NCBI GenBank assembly: GCA_035236585.1
Contig: CP141127.1
Location: 66,879,495 to 66,943,494 of the forward strand
Direction of reading: 5' to 3'
Source: Warburgia ugandensis
Taxonomy: Eukaryota > Streptophyta > Magnoliopsida > Canellales > Canellaceae
Length of the DNA stretch: 64,000 bases
In this document: piece by piece, positions 11,456 through 22,149 of the stretch
Layout: each line of letters starts with the position of its first letter
Numbering within the stretch: the stretch's first letter is position 1
Made by a program: the position numbers and the translations under genes
Notes under the pieces: generated by a model
The model's input: only the letters and a program-made list of their open reading frames with translations
The model's database searches: none
What the model was told of the DNA's origin: nothing

Positions 11456-13947
11456 ATTAATCAGAAGATGATGAAATCAGCTCTAATAAAGGATTTGTAT
11501 TCTGAAATTGACCACCTTAAACAAGGTTCGTTTTTCCTTAGCAAAATGCAGATTGTCCATAACTTCTCCTAAACAATATATTTCCTTTGATGGTTTTAAT
11601 TGTGAAATGTATCTTTGCTTCCAAACAGAGGTATATGCTGCGAGGGAAAAAAGTGGCATCTATATACCACGAGATCGTTTCCTGCAAGAAGAGGCTGAGA
11701 AGAAGGTTGAATCCTGATTTTCAACTTGGAATGTCTATTCTTTTCTGTATAAAAGACCTTGAAATGACATATATATATTTTCTCCTCTCATCTTTCTCCA
11801 GGCCATGGCAGAGAAAATAGAGCGGATGGAACTAGTCTCAGAATCCAAGGATAAGGTGCAGAACATATCTTTAATTGTCTACCTGTACAGGCTCTTTTCT
11901 GTGTTGCTGTTTGTAGAGATGTTTGATAGAATTTATATTTTATGGAGCAGCAAGTCAGTGGGCTTCAGGAACAATATGACTCCCAGAAACAATTGACTGA
12001 AGAATTAAGTGACAAACTTGAAAAGACTCAGGTAAACTAGTGTAGTGTGAAATGGTCTTTTTTCGGACTTCTAGCCGAGAAGTCTCTGTTCAATTTACCT
12101 TCCAGGCTTCAAGTATATAACAAATCGGACTTGTATCATCTGCCTATTTACTACAGAAAAAACTTGAGGACACCGAGCATGCTTTATGCGACCTCAAAGA
12201 AAGATATAGACAAGCAAATGCCACAATCAAAGAAAAGGAATACCTGATCTCCAACCTCCTCTGATCAGGTAAGATAGTGTCTGCAGTCAGAATGTTTTGT
12301 GGATCCACTTGACACTATCTAAGAAGGACTCCATTTCCCTTAAAACTTGCCACTTTGTGCCTGGTATGGAACTGTCTCAAGGAACAGTCCTCAGTGGACC
12401 TCTTCTTTCTTTTGGTGTTATGTGCATACATCCAATTATATATTATCTACTTTCACTTAAGATACTAATAGATATACTTATCTCTATTGGTGATTTATTT
12501 TCTCAGCATAAGGAATCATTCTGATGTTCCCTTTTTTTGCAGTTATTAGCTCATTCACATGACTTTATCTATCTTAGTAGTTTGAAGTCTGTGTCCTTTA
12601 ACTCTAGTTATCTCTCTATTCTACTGTTTTCTTTTCTGAACAGTGGTCTTATAATGATCCCTTTTTCTCTCTTTCAGAGAAAGCTCTTATGGACTGTGCT
12701 TTTGAGCTCCGCTCCGAGCTAGAGAATTCTGCATCAGATGTGTCCGGCTTGTTTGCTAAAATTGGTTGGTATTTCTTGCTTTGTGGAATTCTGGTATGCT
12801 TTGAATGTTCCCATACATAACAGATAAAGTTATAATGATTATTAGTACTAATCCTCTCTACCCTGACATTCAGAGATGAAGGACAAAATAGAAGATGGAA
12901 ACAGATCTCTTGTCCAGAAATTCCAGTCTCAAATAATGCAACAGCTTGATCTACTGCATAGAACTGTTGCAACTTCTATGATGCAGCAGGAGCAACAGTT
13001 GAAAGAGATGGAGGAAGATATGCATTCTTTTGTCTCAACAAAGGCTGAGGTAGAATCTACCATTTGGAAGAGAACCTGAATGCTATTGTTTGGGTCAAAT
13101 AACTGCAGGGCTTACTATATTGTCTATGTGAATCTGTTTGTCAATAGGCCAGTGAGGAACTTCGGGAAAAGGTTGGTAACCTGCAAACCATGTATGGTGA
13201 TGGCATTTGAGCTTTGGATGATTTAGCAGGTGAACTGAATGGGAACTCTGAGTCCACTTTCAGCAATCTGAATTCAGAAGTATCAAAGCACTCATCTGCC
13301 CTTGAAGACGTGAGTTGTTCCCTTGTTTATCATCACTTACTACTATTTCATTGTATTTCTCCTTTTCTAGTCCTTGACTTTTTCCTGATCTTCTTCTTTC
13401 CTGGGATACAGCTCTTTAAGAGAATTGCTTCAGAGGTTGATATGATACTGAATGGACTCCAAGCAGCCTTTCAAATCAAGGGGAGAAACTAGCTACATAT
13501 GCTCAACAGCAGCAGCAGGTAGGAAACATGATGTTTGGAAACTGGAGATTCTTCTTTTGCTTCCAGTTGCTGTTGAGATGGTCACTGGAGACATTTTTTC
13601 TGACATAATAGCTTCTTCTATGCCCCAAAATACAGGGATATCTCAGAGCTGTGGAGACCACACGATCTATTTCAAAAATTACTGTCAACTTTTTCAATAC
13701 CTTAGACACGCATGCATCCAAATTGAGCCAAATTTTGGAAGAAACACAAACTGCACATGACCAAAAATTATGCGAACTTGAGAAGAAATTTGAGGTAGGT
13801 CCTTTCACACTTCCGAAATTTTAGTTGTGGTACTTTCATCTTATTGCATTTACGTATCTGCAGGAATGTGCTGCTAATGAAGAAAAGCAATTGTTAGATA
13901 AAATAGCAGAAATGCTAGCAACTTCAGGCGCTTGGAAAAAAGGCCTG
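11456..13947 (+). pseudogene. KIN-5: kinesin-5 pseudogene: neck and stalk exons 7-17
   Basis: Exons 11456-11525, 11629-11705, 11802-11855, 11951-12031, 12157-12268, 12678-12764, 12874-13049, 13148-13309, 13412-13518, 13636-13794 and 13864-13947. The frames give INQKMMKSALIKDLYSEID, EVYAAREKSGIYIPRDRF, AMAEKIERMELVSESKDK and long charged coiled-coil segments such as GNRSLVQKFQSQ and KHSSALED, in the order seen in plant kinesin-5 stalks. Lesions are TGA at 12262 after SNLL, TGA at 13208 after MYGDGI, and a missing base near 13478 after LQAAFQ that shifts the frame. Reading resumes in phase at 13636 with AVETTRSISKITVNFF. Every intron boundary checked is GT-AG. Confidence 0.85.
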
Positions 13948-14040
13948 GTACATTTTCTTATTTTCTAAAATAAACTTGAACTATTTTATTACTTTGTGCC
14001 TTATGCAACTGTGACATGTTTGACTTCCTAAGAGATCACT

Positions 14041-14855
14041 AAACAAATTGTGTCAGAAGACGTCTTTCAGAACAAGAGCAACTGAAAAAAAAAAAAATCT
14101 TTAATGTTCTCAAGTTCTCAAACCAAAGAGGGTGCACCTTTACAGGGAAATAACTTTAGAAATGTTACTAAGTGAAAATGTTACTTCAGTAAAAGATACA
14201 GGTGACCAGTTAGTTTCAACTGCAAAAGCTATCCTGGACTGCACAAATGAATGCATTTGCTAGATGACCTTGGTGACGAATAAAATGCATTTGCTGCTTC
14301 CCTCTGGAGAAATCACAAACGTCATCCTTTCTGGAGATTCATCTCTCCTCCACTAAACAATTCATGTCACAGTATGTCCTTCAGAAAACTATCAACTGCA
14401 AAGGAATATCTTTGATGTTCTCAAGTATGCAAAACAACACCTTTGCAAGGAAATAACTTAGAAATACTTAGTGTAAATATTACTTCAGTAAAAGATGCAG
14501 GTGATTAGTTAGTTTTGAGTGCAAAAATTATCATAGATTGCACAAACAAATGCATTTACTAGATGAACTTGGTGACAAATAGAATGCCTTTGCTGCTTCC
14601 TTCATAGGGCGATCACATATGTCATCCTTTTTGGAGATTCATATCTCCTCCACTAAACAATTCGTGTCAGAAGATGTCCTTCACAAGAATAGTGACTGTA
14701 AAAGAGTATCTTTGGAGTTCTCAAGTTCTCAAAACAAGCAGAGTGCACCTTTGCAGGGAAATAACATAAAAAAATACTCACCAAAAATATTACTTGAGTA
14801 AAAGATACTGGTGATTAGTTAGTTTTGACTGGAAAGATATCCTAGATTGCCAAGC
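14041..14855 (+). repeat. about 2.7 tandem copies of a 300-315-bp unit
   Basis: Units begin at about 14041 (ACAAATTGTGTCAGAAGACG), 14356 (ACAATTCATGTCACAGTATG) and 14656 (ACAATTCGTGTCAGAAGATG). Each continues with a block near TTCTCAAGTTCTCAAA, a block TTACTT(C/G)AGTAAAAGAT and, in the first two units, a block AATGCATTTGCT; the third stops before completion. Copies differ by many substitutions and short indels, so the array is not young. No transposon family was recognised in the unit. Confidence 0.8.
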
Positions 14856-14906
14856 AAATGTGCAATCTATCTATCAGTAATGACAGAGAAGGTGAAACTG
14901 AGTGCT

Positions 14907-15460
14907 AAATGGTGTTCATATTTCCTTCAAAATGATTTTTACTGGTCTGTCCATCATGTTTCATGCTCGACTTGTTTCTTTTGTATTGTAATCACAGAAG
15001 TTAGCAATGATATTTGCTGCTCCATCAAACTTCTGGTTCACTTGTAAGAACCAAGTATATCTAGGCTTTGTAAGACATTATGGTGGGGTTGGAGGGTTGG
15101 GGATTTTGAATCTGATTTTTATTTTCTTGAATATTAGTTTGACTATGATTTTCAGACAATGATACTAGTTTGTTCAGAAAATGTGATTCTCTCGTCAGGG
15201 TCAAACCAACTGATTCACTCACTGAATCTTTCTCCTGATTTTTGTCACTAATGGTGTTCAAGCTCCTTCAAAATGATTTTTACTGTCAATTATGTTTCCA
15301 GCTTGACTTGTTTATTTTTATTGTAATCAAAGTCTCTAGCATGATATTTTTCTGCTGTATCATACTTCTGGTTCACTTGTAAGCACCAAGTATATCAAAA
15401 ATTTGTAAGACATGATTTAGGGGTTGGGATGTTGGGGATTTTGACTCTGATTTTGAGATC
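14907..15460 (+). repeat. two-copy tandem repeat, about 340-bp period
   Basis: A block starting AATGGTGTTCA, with TCCTTCAAAATGATTTTTAC, CTTCTGGTTCACTTGTAAG, ACCAAGTATATC and GTTGGGGATTTTGA, occurs at about 14907-15118 and again at about 15249-15460. It lies directly after the other tandem array but shares no obvious sequence with it. Confidence 0.8.
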
Positions 15461-16349
15461 ATTACACCAGCTAATGTCTAAGGCTTTTTCTGTAGTTACG
15501 ATTCAGTCATCAGGATAAATCGAACCAAAGTTGTCACCAAATCTTTTGCCCGCAGTGTCCTAGATAGGTTTTGTGTTTGTCTTGATTTTGTGGATCCTTC
15601 AAATCAAAATTTTGTGTACTTTTGGTCCAAAGAGATCTCTTCCAAAGTCAGCCTGGAAAGCCTGTAAACTTGTGAGCAGCACTGTAGCTTCATTCTTAAG
15701 TTAGTAACTGAAAAGGACCCAGATATTCCAGATATTTGCTCTCTATGGGAACTCTTCTAACATGCCCTTTGGCTCTATGGAAACTCTTCTAATATGGCTC
15801 GAATTTCTCAAAGGCACCACCCATCAAAATTTTGTTTCTTGGTGCTGAAAAGGCAAAGGCTACCATTCTTGCCTTCCACTCTGCATGCACTCCTTTATGG
15901 AAATTCAGTTTCAACTCGGTACTGAGGAGTGAGGAGGCAAAGACTATTCAAAGTTTGGAAAGAAATCCTGGGAAATCATGCGCAATTCCCTTCTTCACTG
16001 AAACTCAAGCTGTTAAATCACTTAACCAAGACCAGTGGCTCTCTTTTCACACTCGTAACAGGAGTCAGTTGACTGGATGATTAGACCTGTGGATGCTCTT
16101 GCCATAGATTCCAGAGAAGCTAATGGGAGCCCTATGCTTTAATTCAAAAGTTTCCATTGAATCAGATGTGGTTCTACATAAGCAACCTGTCAATATCCGT
16201 AAGGCAAGAATCTCTATTTTTAAATTCTAGCCATGTGCCTGCTTCTAACCATGTGCCTGCCACCCACATCCTCAACTAAATAACCACCTGTGCCTTCACT
16301 TAGTTTTTCTCTCATAGGCAGCATCTATGCTATAGTTTTTCTCTCATAG

Positions 16350-16540
16350 GCCCCTTCCCCAGGTCCCGCATAGCCGGGAGCTTCGTGCACGGGGGCTGCC
16401 CTTTTTTAGGCAGCATCTGTGCCATGAGCTACCTTTCCCTTGGAGCTTTTCATTTATGATTGCTGTTTCACTAAAAGGGCAGCCCGGTGCACGAAGTTCC
16501 TGCGTATGCAGGGTCCGGAGAAGGGGCGGACCACAAAGCC
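16350..16540. mobile_element. inverted pair of Au-type SINE 3' tails
   Basis: The plus-strand half, 16350-16408, has CCCCTTCCCCAGGTCCCGCA, CCGGGAGCTTCGTGCAC and GGCTGCCC. The minus-strand half, 16473-16540, has GGGCAGCCCGGTGCACGAAG and GGGTCCGGAGAAGGGGCGGA. These are the two strands of the conserved 3' part of the plant Au SINE family. They face each other tail to tail across about 64 bases and could pair as a hairpin in a transcript. The 5' (tRNA-derived) parts were not found, so both copies are partial. Confidence 0.7.
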
Positions 16541-19095
16541 TCACTACAGGTTAATATTTCAATAGATTTATTTACAGCACTTTTTGCCTGTTATTTAACT
16601 TGGGCTATAAAGATCAAATCTTTATAGCTGCAACTCCTGCCTTCACTTAGCTTTTGTCTAGAGGCATTTTCTGTGCTATGATTGCTGTTGCAATAGAGAA
16701 AATATTATCAGTAAATTCATTTCCAGCACATTTTTCTTGTTATATGACTTGTTTCATAAAGATTAAAACACGATGGCTGGAACACCCCAAGGCCCTCTTC
16801 AATGTGCTATGTTTCCACTGAGTCGTTTATGGCTGTTTGTACGCAGTCTTTCCACTGAGTTTGTCATTTATGGTTGCTTCTGCGCTAGAGTTGATATCAT
16901 CAGTAAAAACATTTCCAGTCCATCAGTGTGTTGTTAACTTCTTTGATTGAAAATTAGCACATGATATTGCAACACAGGCAATTATCGTAAGTGACAACAC
17001 TTGCAGGGAAAGTTTCCTTTTGATCCTTGAGTATATGCCAATCATTGTGTGAGTTGGGTGTGGTCAAAGGTCCCAGACCTACTCAGTTTCTACTTTCCTA
17101 TGCTTGACTTTAAAGATCCGGGTAAAATGACTTCCCTGAATACCAGTAAATTTTAAGCCATTGTGTGCTTCAAAAATGTTGCTCATTTTAAAGATTCATT
17201 CTCAAATCTAACCTTGCCTTCTGATGGGAATAATACTTTTGATTTGTTCTCATTAAGAAAATAATCTTGCATCATGGTTCAGAAGGGAAAAAACAAAGAA
17301 AACAAAATCTACTGTAATGTTTCCCCTAAAACCTCTGGTATATTTCAGACTCTTGAGTTCTTTGAAATGACATTGTAGATTGTACTAATATTCTTGATGA
17401 CATTTTAAAGATTTCTTCTCAAATCTGACTTTGCCTTTCTGATGGAAATAAAACTTGTGATTTATTCATATTAAGAAAATAATTTTCATCATGGTTCAAA
17501 AGGAAAAAGTAAAAAACAATAACAATAAAATCTACAGTATTGTTTCCCAAAAAACTGCTAGTTTATTTGAGACTGTTAAGTTATTTAAAATGCATTTTAT
17601 GTTATAGCTGTCTCATATTCTGCGAGGTAATATCTAAGAAACCTAATATTCTTGGGTATGAAGCTTGTGTAATGGGCAAAAATATGTCTTGAGCATAGTT
17701 GGAGATAATATTTATAAACCGTTCTCCTTGACTGATGACATAGGAATTTCACATCTCATTGTAGAGCAAGCTTGCCCATGGTTTGCATAACACATTTTGG
17801 CATTATTGAATAATACATCCGCAGATCTTTCCCTCTTTATAGAGATGGAAAGTTCCCCAAGTATCTTAACTTTTCAGATATGCATTTTTCTTAGGTTCAA
17901 GCCTCCGTCAACAGTCTGCGGGAGAGAGCTGCCTGCAGAACCAGGGAACTTCAGCAAGAAATTTCAACTGCACATAGTTTCACATTTTCTGTTAAAGAGA
18001 AATGAACGACTTACATGACAGAAATGGAGAGCCACTATCTTGAGGATAATGCAACAGTGGAAAGTGGAAAGCATGACTTGGAAGAAAGCCTTCAACAGTG
18101 GTAAGTGTAACCACATGAAATCAGGGATAAGCGGCAAAACTTGCTTAAGCTGCACTAGAAATCTTGTATCTGTTTTCTCCTGAATTTCTCCCATGAAATG
18201 TGCAGTATGATAAAAGCAAGAGCTAGTGCTCAACAATAGAGACATGCACAAGAGTCCCTTCTCAGTCTTGAAGAAGGAAATGTTGCATCTGTTGGTTCCA
18301 TTGTCAGGTAATTTGTGGAGCTGATGAAGGTTACTCACACGGACCTTTTGCGCTTTGTATCTTTTCTTATGATTTTTATTCTCTGGAAGGAATGGACTTC
18401 AGACGAATCAGATGGTCCGTGATAGCTTGTCTTCTGCTGCCACTAGAGTTTGTGAAGATGTAGATGATGCAAACAAGAGTCTCCTATCCTCCATTGACAG
18501 TAAGATACCATCCATCTCAAATTAGTCGGAATGTAATATGATGACATGGTGTATTTAGTTTCAAGATCCAGACTTAGTAGTAAACTAGAGATTTTTGTCA
18601 TATAAAACTTTTATTCATGACAAGACGCACCATGCGGATTTCCTGAAATTTCACCATTGACTAGATACCAATCTTCTTACATTAATAGGAATCTAGTTCG
18701 AGGGCAAGCATTCTTTAAAGATGACATTTAGATGTAAACTATAGATTTTTTGCATAGTGAAACTTTTATTAATGAGATAATACACCTTCCAAATTCCTTG
18801 AAGCTTGACCATGATGCCTGTGAAAACATGGATTCCATGATCACTCCCTGTTGCGGAGAACTAAGGGACTTGAGGAGTGGACACTATCACAAGATCGTAG
18901 AGATTGCTGCGAATGCTGCTAAATGTCTGGATGAAGAATGCATGGTAATGTCGTGGTTCATTGCATCTGTTGGAAAGGTATTTTGTTCCGTGAGGTTAAT
19001 TCTCATCTAGTTTCTTATCCCTTTATACCACCAGGTGGATGAACCATCTTGCTCAACACCAAGGACGAGGTTATTCAATTTGCCAAGTGTGGCTT

Positions 19096-19774
19096 TGTTG
19101 GCCCAGGAAGAAATGAAACTTGATAATAAACAGTGTTCAGAAAGAAATGGAGCTCAATTTATTGATGAAGTGGATGAATTACAGGGAACCTTACAATCAA
19201 TCAAGCAAAACAAAGACTACTGGAACTAGTAGGAAGTAGGAACCTCAGTTCCTCCTCTGCACTTCCCACTCCCTTTTACTTTCTTCCTTTTCTTCCGCCC
19301 CCTGCCTCTCCCTACCTTCTCCCTTTTATCTTCCTAAATCTGTAATAGATTGGATACCTATAACAGATTGGATACTAACTGCATATTTTCCTAACCAACT
19401 GATTATATTCTTGCCTAACTCTGTAACAAATTCAACAGATTAGATACTAATTGCTTTGTTTGTTCAGCATATCCTACTCAACTCTGTATATCCTAACTGA
19501 CTGACTGCATTACTTATTTGTTACATCCTAACCAACTGATTACATCACTGTTGCATATTTGGTATATCCTAACCAACATATTGCATCTCTTTCCTAGCTG
19601 AATTGTAACCACCTGATCCTCCTTCAACTGACAGGAAATTCATCTCTCAACAGGTATGTGTAACAACTCTGCATCCCATGTAACTGCCTGACCTGAAGAC
19701 CACTTCTCTTGGCATATATCCACTCAATATGTCTCCATCCTTGTTGCCTTCTATGCCTAATACTGTCCCTATCA
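19096..19774 (-). repeat. 3' LTR of the element in the kinesin exon
   Basis: 679 bases running TG to CA (TGTTGGCCC... to ...CCCTATCA on the plus strand). It differs from the other LTR by scattered substitutions and by lacking an 8-base segment CCTATCTT near 19335. Confidence 0.85.
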
Positions 19775-20276
19775 ATACTCCCCCCCAATTTAACCACCTT
19801 GTCCTCAAGGTGGAGTCAGGGAATTGGGACTGAATGATGTTCAAGATGCGTTGATCCATGAAGAAACGAAGGCTTTTTTTATCTGTCCGTAGATTTAAGT
19901 GCCGACCCAATAGATGGTGACACCATTTCTGGACTAACAGCACCATGACCATGGGTTCTCTTGCGTATACCGTTTTGGACTTGGCTTTAATCAACATAGC
20001 CTGGCTGAAGAGGGAGATCTGCTTGCCCCATCTGGGAAACTTCATGGTGAGGTTGTTCCGATTTGCATTGGAGAAGATGACTAGTAAATGACAGAGTTGC
20101 CCTTGCAAACCCACTTCCGTCGATCCCTTCTTCAAAGGAATATGGATGGGCCCTGATGTTCTTGGCCCAACATCAGTTCTTACTGGGCGGGCCTGTATCC
20201 GATCTAAAGCCCAGTTATTTTCTTCAATTTTATGGGCCAGATCCATAAGCCTAGAAAGGGTTTTGGGCCTGAACAC
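19647..20276 (-). pseudogene. gag C-terminal piece fused to a pol RNase H piece
   Basis: The frame starts with the gag continuation (RPKTLSRLMDLAHKIEENNW). It changes after about residue 65 into an RT-linked RNase H segment with FSQAMLIKAKSKTVYAREPM, VLLVQKWCHHLLGRHLNLRT and SLRFFMDQRI, then unrelated sequence into the polypurine tract and LTR. Protease, reverse transcriptase and integrase are missing, so an internal deletion joined gag to RNase H. The element could not move by itself. Confidence 0.72.
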
Positions 20277-20708
20277 CTAAGCTTCGGCTTGGATCTCTTC
20301 TTTCAGCCCGCTCACGAAGACCCCCATGAGGAGCTCGTCAGGTAGGTCTACCGAAGGACCCGACAAGAGCTCGAAGCTCTGGCGATAATCGGCAACCGTG
20401 CCATCTTGCCGTAGAGCGAGGAGTGCCTTGTAGTCATCATCGGTATGTAATGGTTGGAATCCCCTGAGAATGGTTTCAGCTGCCTGGAACATTGTCCCCA
20501 ATGAAAAGAGTAGTAGATCGACTTTTTGGGGATGAGTTTTAGCTGCTGGAAACTCTTGCAGTCCCGACCGACATTGGTCTCCACCATGCGAATATTCCTC
20601 TATCCCTATTACTCGTGCCTTCCCTCCTGCTTCTCGGCGAAGTGGTATGCCTGTAGAGCCCTCCCTTTGATGCATCCAATTCCTTATCTCCAGCAAATAA
20701 TCCCCCAA
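20277..20708 (-). pseudogene. gag (retrotrans_gag) fragment
   Basis: A 143-codon open frame contains VDLLLFSLGTMFQAAETI and ends DELLMGVFVSGLKEEIQ, the end of the retrotransposon gag domain of Ty3/gypsy elements, which builds the particle shell. A TAG stop at its end (after QAEA) is followed in the same frame by FRPKTLSRLMDLAHKIEENN, the usual continuation of gag, so one nonsense change splits the protein. Confidence 0.75.
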
Positions 20709-20925
20709 GGCAGATAGGGAAGATAAAAGGGAGAAGGTAGGGAAAGGCAGGGGGAGGAAGAAAAGGAAGTAAAAGGGAGTGGGAAGTGCAGAGTGGTGAC
20801 CTTATCTTGTATTTGCCCCAGATCCCCCTTAAGGATGCTAAACTCCATTCGCAGACCCTTCATCTTAGCCTCCATGCTCCTAGTTCCTTCCAATTCGAGT
20901 TCCAAACCTATTCCAAGATAACCTC

Positions 20926-20937
20926 GCTCTGATACCA
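20926..20937 (-). other. primer-binding site for tRNA-iMet
   Basis: TGGTATCAGAGC on the minus strand, one base inside the LTR boundary. It is complementary to the 3' end of initiator methionine tRNA, as in most plant Ty3/gypsy and Ty1/copia elements. Confidence 0.92.
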
Positions 20938-20938
20938 T

Positions 20939-21577
20939 TGTTGGGCCAGGAAGAAATGAAACTTGATAATAAGCAGTGTTCAGAAAGAAATGGAGCTCAA
21001 TTTATTGATGAAGTGGATGAATTACTGGGAACCTTACAATCAATCAAGCAAAACAAAGACTACTGGAACTAGTAGGAAGTAGGAACCTCAGTTCCTCCTC
21101 TGCACTTCCCACTCCCTTTTACTTCCTTTTCTTCCTCCCCCTGCCTTTCCCTACCTTCTCCCTTTTATCTTCCCTATCTTCCTAAATCTATAACAAATTG
21201 GATACCTATAACAGATTGGATACTAACTGCATATTTTCCTAACCAACTGATTATATTATTGCCTAACTCTATAACAGATTCAACAGATTAGATACTAACT
21301 GCTTTGTTTGTTCAGCATATCCTACTCAACTCTGTATATCCTAACTGACTAACTGCATCACTTATTTGTTACATCCTAACCAACTGATTACATCACTGTT
21401 GCATATTTGGTATATCCTAACCAACATATTGCATCTCTTTCCTAGCTGAATTGTAACCACCTGATCCTCCTTCAACTGACTAGAAATTCATCTTTCAACA
21501 GGCATGTGTAACAACTTTGCATCCCATGTAACTGCCTGACCTGAAGACCACTTCTCTTGGCATATATCCACCCAATA
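20939..21577 (-). repeat. 5' LTR of the element in the kinesin exon, outer end lost
   Basis: 639 bases aligned with the left LTR from TGTTGGGCC to CACCCAATA. The last roughly 45 bases (ending CTATCA in the other copy) are missing, and kinesin coding sequence follows directly. This explains the missing target duplication. Confidence 0.85.
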
Positions 21578-21742
21578 CGGGAACTGCAAACTCCGGCTTT
21601 TGAAGAGTTGTTGAAGTTCTTCTGGGATATGAAGTCTGCAAAGCAGCAAGCTAACGGGGATGTAAAACATCTACCTGCGTTGTATGAAGCTCAATCTCCA
21701 TCCTTGTGGGACTCCAGGGTTCCGCTTACCGCTATAAACTAA

Positions 21743-22149
21743 AACGTATATTGAAATTACAAACTCTTGGGAAAAGGGCATGTACAGAGTACAAGGCATT
21801 CATGTTCCTTAGTTGTTATTTTTTTTAGAGATGAAGAGCGTATACTTAGAATTGATAATCATAAATGAGATTCATTTTATTGTTTGTGGCAGAACAGAGA
21901 GCAAGTGTGATAGAATGTAATTGAGTTCCATTTTACGGGGAAGTTTCTAGATCTTTGAGCAAATACAATCAATGAAATTATATTTCACGTGTTGGCTGTA
22001 TAAATGAATGTACTTGATTATTTCTCTATTAAGCGTTTAACATTTAAAGAAAACCCGATCGGTGATCTGTTGTGCAAAGATTAAGTGTAAATTCATGTGC
22101 TAATTTTCAATATTCTAGCCCTCTGATTTGCAAAGATCTGGTTGTATCA
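21743..22149 (+). other. 3' flank of the kinesin-5 pseudogene
   Basis: AT-rich sequence after the stop codon, including AATCAATGAAATTA near 21967, a weak candidate for a plant polyadenylation region. No canonical AATAAA was noted close by and no other gene is seen. Confidence 0.35.

Larger units (their letters stand above)
13948..17894 (+). other. large intron of the kinesin-5 pseudogene
   Basis: This 3.9-kb intron runs from a GTACAT donor after 13947 to an acceptor ending TTTTTCTTAG at 17894. The other introns traced in this gene are mostly 70-700 bases. No missing exon is apparent, because the proteins on both sides (AWKKGL and VQASVNSLRERA) join as in the family. It contains two tandem-repeat systems (about 14041-14855 and 14907-15460) and two inverted SINE tails (16350-16540). 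The remainder is AT-rich with no recognised coding content. Confidence 0.75.
19096..21577 (-). mobile_element. internally deleted Ty3/gypsy LTR retrotransposon in the last kinesin exon
   Basis: Two direct repeats (19096-19774 and 20939-21577) begin TGTTGG on the plus strand. Adjacent to the right-hand one, TGGTATCAGAGC reads on the minus strand (20926-20937), the primer site for tRNA-iMet, so the element is on the minus strand. A purine run, GGGGGGGAGTAT on the minus strand, abuts the left repeat at 19775 as the polypurine tract. The 1.16-kb interior encodes a gag piece fused to a reverse-transcriptase RNase H piece; the rest of pol is gone. No target duplication is visible because about 45 bases at the outer end of the 5' LTR are missing. 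It interrupts the kinesin coding sequence. Confidence 0.9.
9484..21742 (+). pseudogene. KIN-5: kinesin-5 (BimC/Eg5-type) motor, inactivated
   Basis: Plant kinesin-5 proteins are homotetrameric plus-end motors that cross-link antiparallel microtubules in spindle and phragmoplast. Here an N-terminus starting MDHSQQQRKGG, a motor domain, a neck and stalk, and the family's C-terminal end SRVPLTAIN can be followed collinearly through about 22 coding exons, all with GT-AG introns. Seven in-frame stops (10618, 10714, 10962, 12262, 13208, 18003, 18237), a 2-base loss near 9825 and a 1-base loss near 13478 break the frame. The P-loop reads GQMGTGKT instead of GQTGTGKT, and an LTR retrotransposon splits the last exon. 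The lesions are mostly substitutions, so base-calling error is unlikely to explain them. Splice sites and most family residues survive, suggesting recent inactivation. An intact paralogue elsewhere is likely but not visible here. Confidence 0.9.
17895..21742 (+). pseudogene. KIN-5: kinesin-5 pseudogene: tail exons 18-22, last one split by a retrotransposon
   Basis: Exons 17895-18100, 18206-18307, 18390-18499, about 18745-18944, and 19035 onward. Segments such as MESHYLEDNATVESGKHD, HAQESLLSLEEGNVASV, LDHDACENMDSMITPCCG and GHYHKIVEIAANAAKCL match the kinesin-5 tail. TGA at 18003 and TAG at 18237 both fall where the family has Trp. The acceptor of the fourth exon is uncertain; 18745 keeps the frame open. 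The last exon reads through DEPSCSTPRTRLFNLPSVA to about 19095, is interrupted by the element at 19096-21577, and resumes from 21578 with ELQTPAFEELLKFFWD up to a stop codon at 21740-21742. Confidence 0.85.
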
